Positions 63,724-64,000 of a stretch of DNA of 64,000 bases are shown one piece after another. Positions within the stretch are counted from its first letter, which is position 1; every line of letters starts with the position of its first letter. The notes under the pieces were generated by a model. It was given only the letters and a program-made list of their open reading frames with translations. It made no database searches and had not been told where the DNA came from. Source of the DNA: Engraulis encrasicolus. Taxonomy: Eukaryota; Chordata; Actinopteri; Clupeiformes; Engraulidae. A program made the position numbers and the translations under genes. The stretch lies in assembly GCF_034702125.1 (NCBI RefSeq), contig NC_085875.1, positions 21,749,152-21,813,151 on the forward strand. The letters are read 5' to 3'.

Positions 63724-64000
63724 AGGGTTGTCAAACTCAAAATGACCGAAGGCCAAAATACAAATCTCGAAGCTCGAAGAGGGCCAAGCTCAATATTTAT
63801 TTTTAAAACGGCTTAAAATTGTGCATACACACACTTAACACTCATGTTAAAATTTCACAAAAATATTTCGATCCTAGTTCCAATGTGACCGCACATATTC
63901 TGTTGCATGTGAGCCGTTTCAAGGGCCTGGGACCACTCGTATTCCTCTGACACACCAAATTTCATGTTTAAGTCTTATTATTACGCTATACATTAATGAT
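63724..64000 (+). mobile_element. Left end of a hAT-like element, cut by the window edge
   Basis: CAGGGTTGTCAAACTCAAAA followed by a GGCC-rich start is typical of hAT terminal repeats in vertebrates. The right end lies outside the window, so this is tentative. Confidence 0.45.

Overview
The window is vertebrate nuclear DNA, almost certainly from a teleost fish. It has short exons with GT-AG introns, long dinucleotide repeat tracts, tRNA-derived SINEs, CR1/L2-type LINE pieces, a Penelope-like element, a chromodomain-bearing Ty3/gypsy retrotransposon and many hAT-like or fold-back MITEs. I cannot name the species.

The cellular genes form a local cluster of papain-family (peptidase C1A) cysteine proteases of the cathepsin L/S/K type. 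Each has seven coding exons with the same intron phases (1,0,0,0,1,2). Gene 1 (+) runs 2520-13226 (326 aa), gene 2 (-) runs 29896-26298 (305 aa), gene 3 (+) runs 41192-44567 (349 aa) and gene 4 (+) runs 52678-60739 or 60962 (341 or 356 aa). All four can be spliced in silico into open frames that keep the catalytic Cys, His and Asn and the oxyanion Gln. Relics surround them: a copy of exon 1 whose ATG is ACG (1514), an orphan exon 5 (24742) and a duplicated start of exon 3 (53564). TATA boxes and untranslated first exons are visible for genes 3 and 4 and less clearly for gene 2.

The copies differ in ways that may matter. Gene 2 lacks the second half of the inhibitory propeptide exon and has two extra residues between the oxyanion Gln and the catalytic Cys. 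Gene 3 has CASCW in place of CGSCW and a ten-residue loop insertion. Gene 4 has lost the stop codon at the end of exon 7. Exon 1 is nearly identical in four copies while later exons have diverged, which suggests gene conversion. A (GATT)n tract sits just upstream of the exon 6 acceptor in all four genes.

Mobile elements make up most of the rest. Introns of gene 1 hold a hAT-like element inserted exactly at the exon 3 splice donor (3608-4755), a Penelope-like element with an inverted copy of its own end and hammerhead-like motifs (6132-8362), and a 2 kb TIR element (about 9191-11168). The stretch 13.4-25.9 kb is nested LINE, hAT and fold-back DNA. At 31561-37661 lies a full-length gypsy element with 5-bp target duplications, broken by two frameshifts and one in-frame TAG. 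At 47732-48838 a nearly perfect 1.1 kb palindromic element interrupts a LINE reverse-transcriptase frame. The last 3 kb holds repeats and no gene that I can support.
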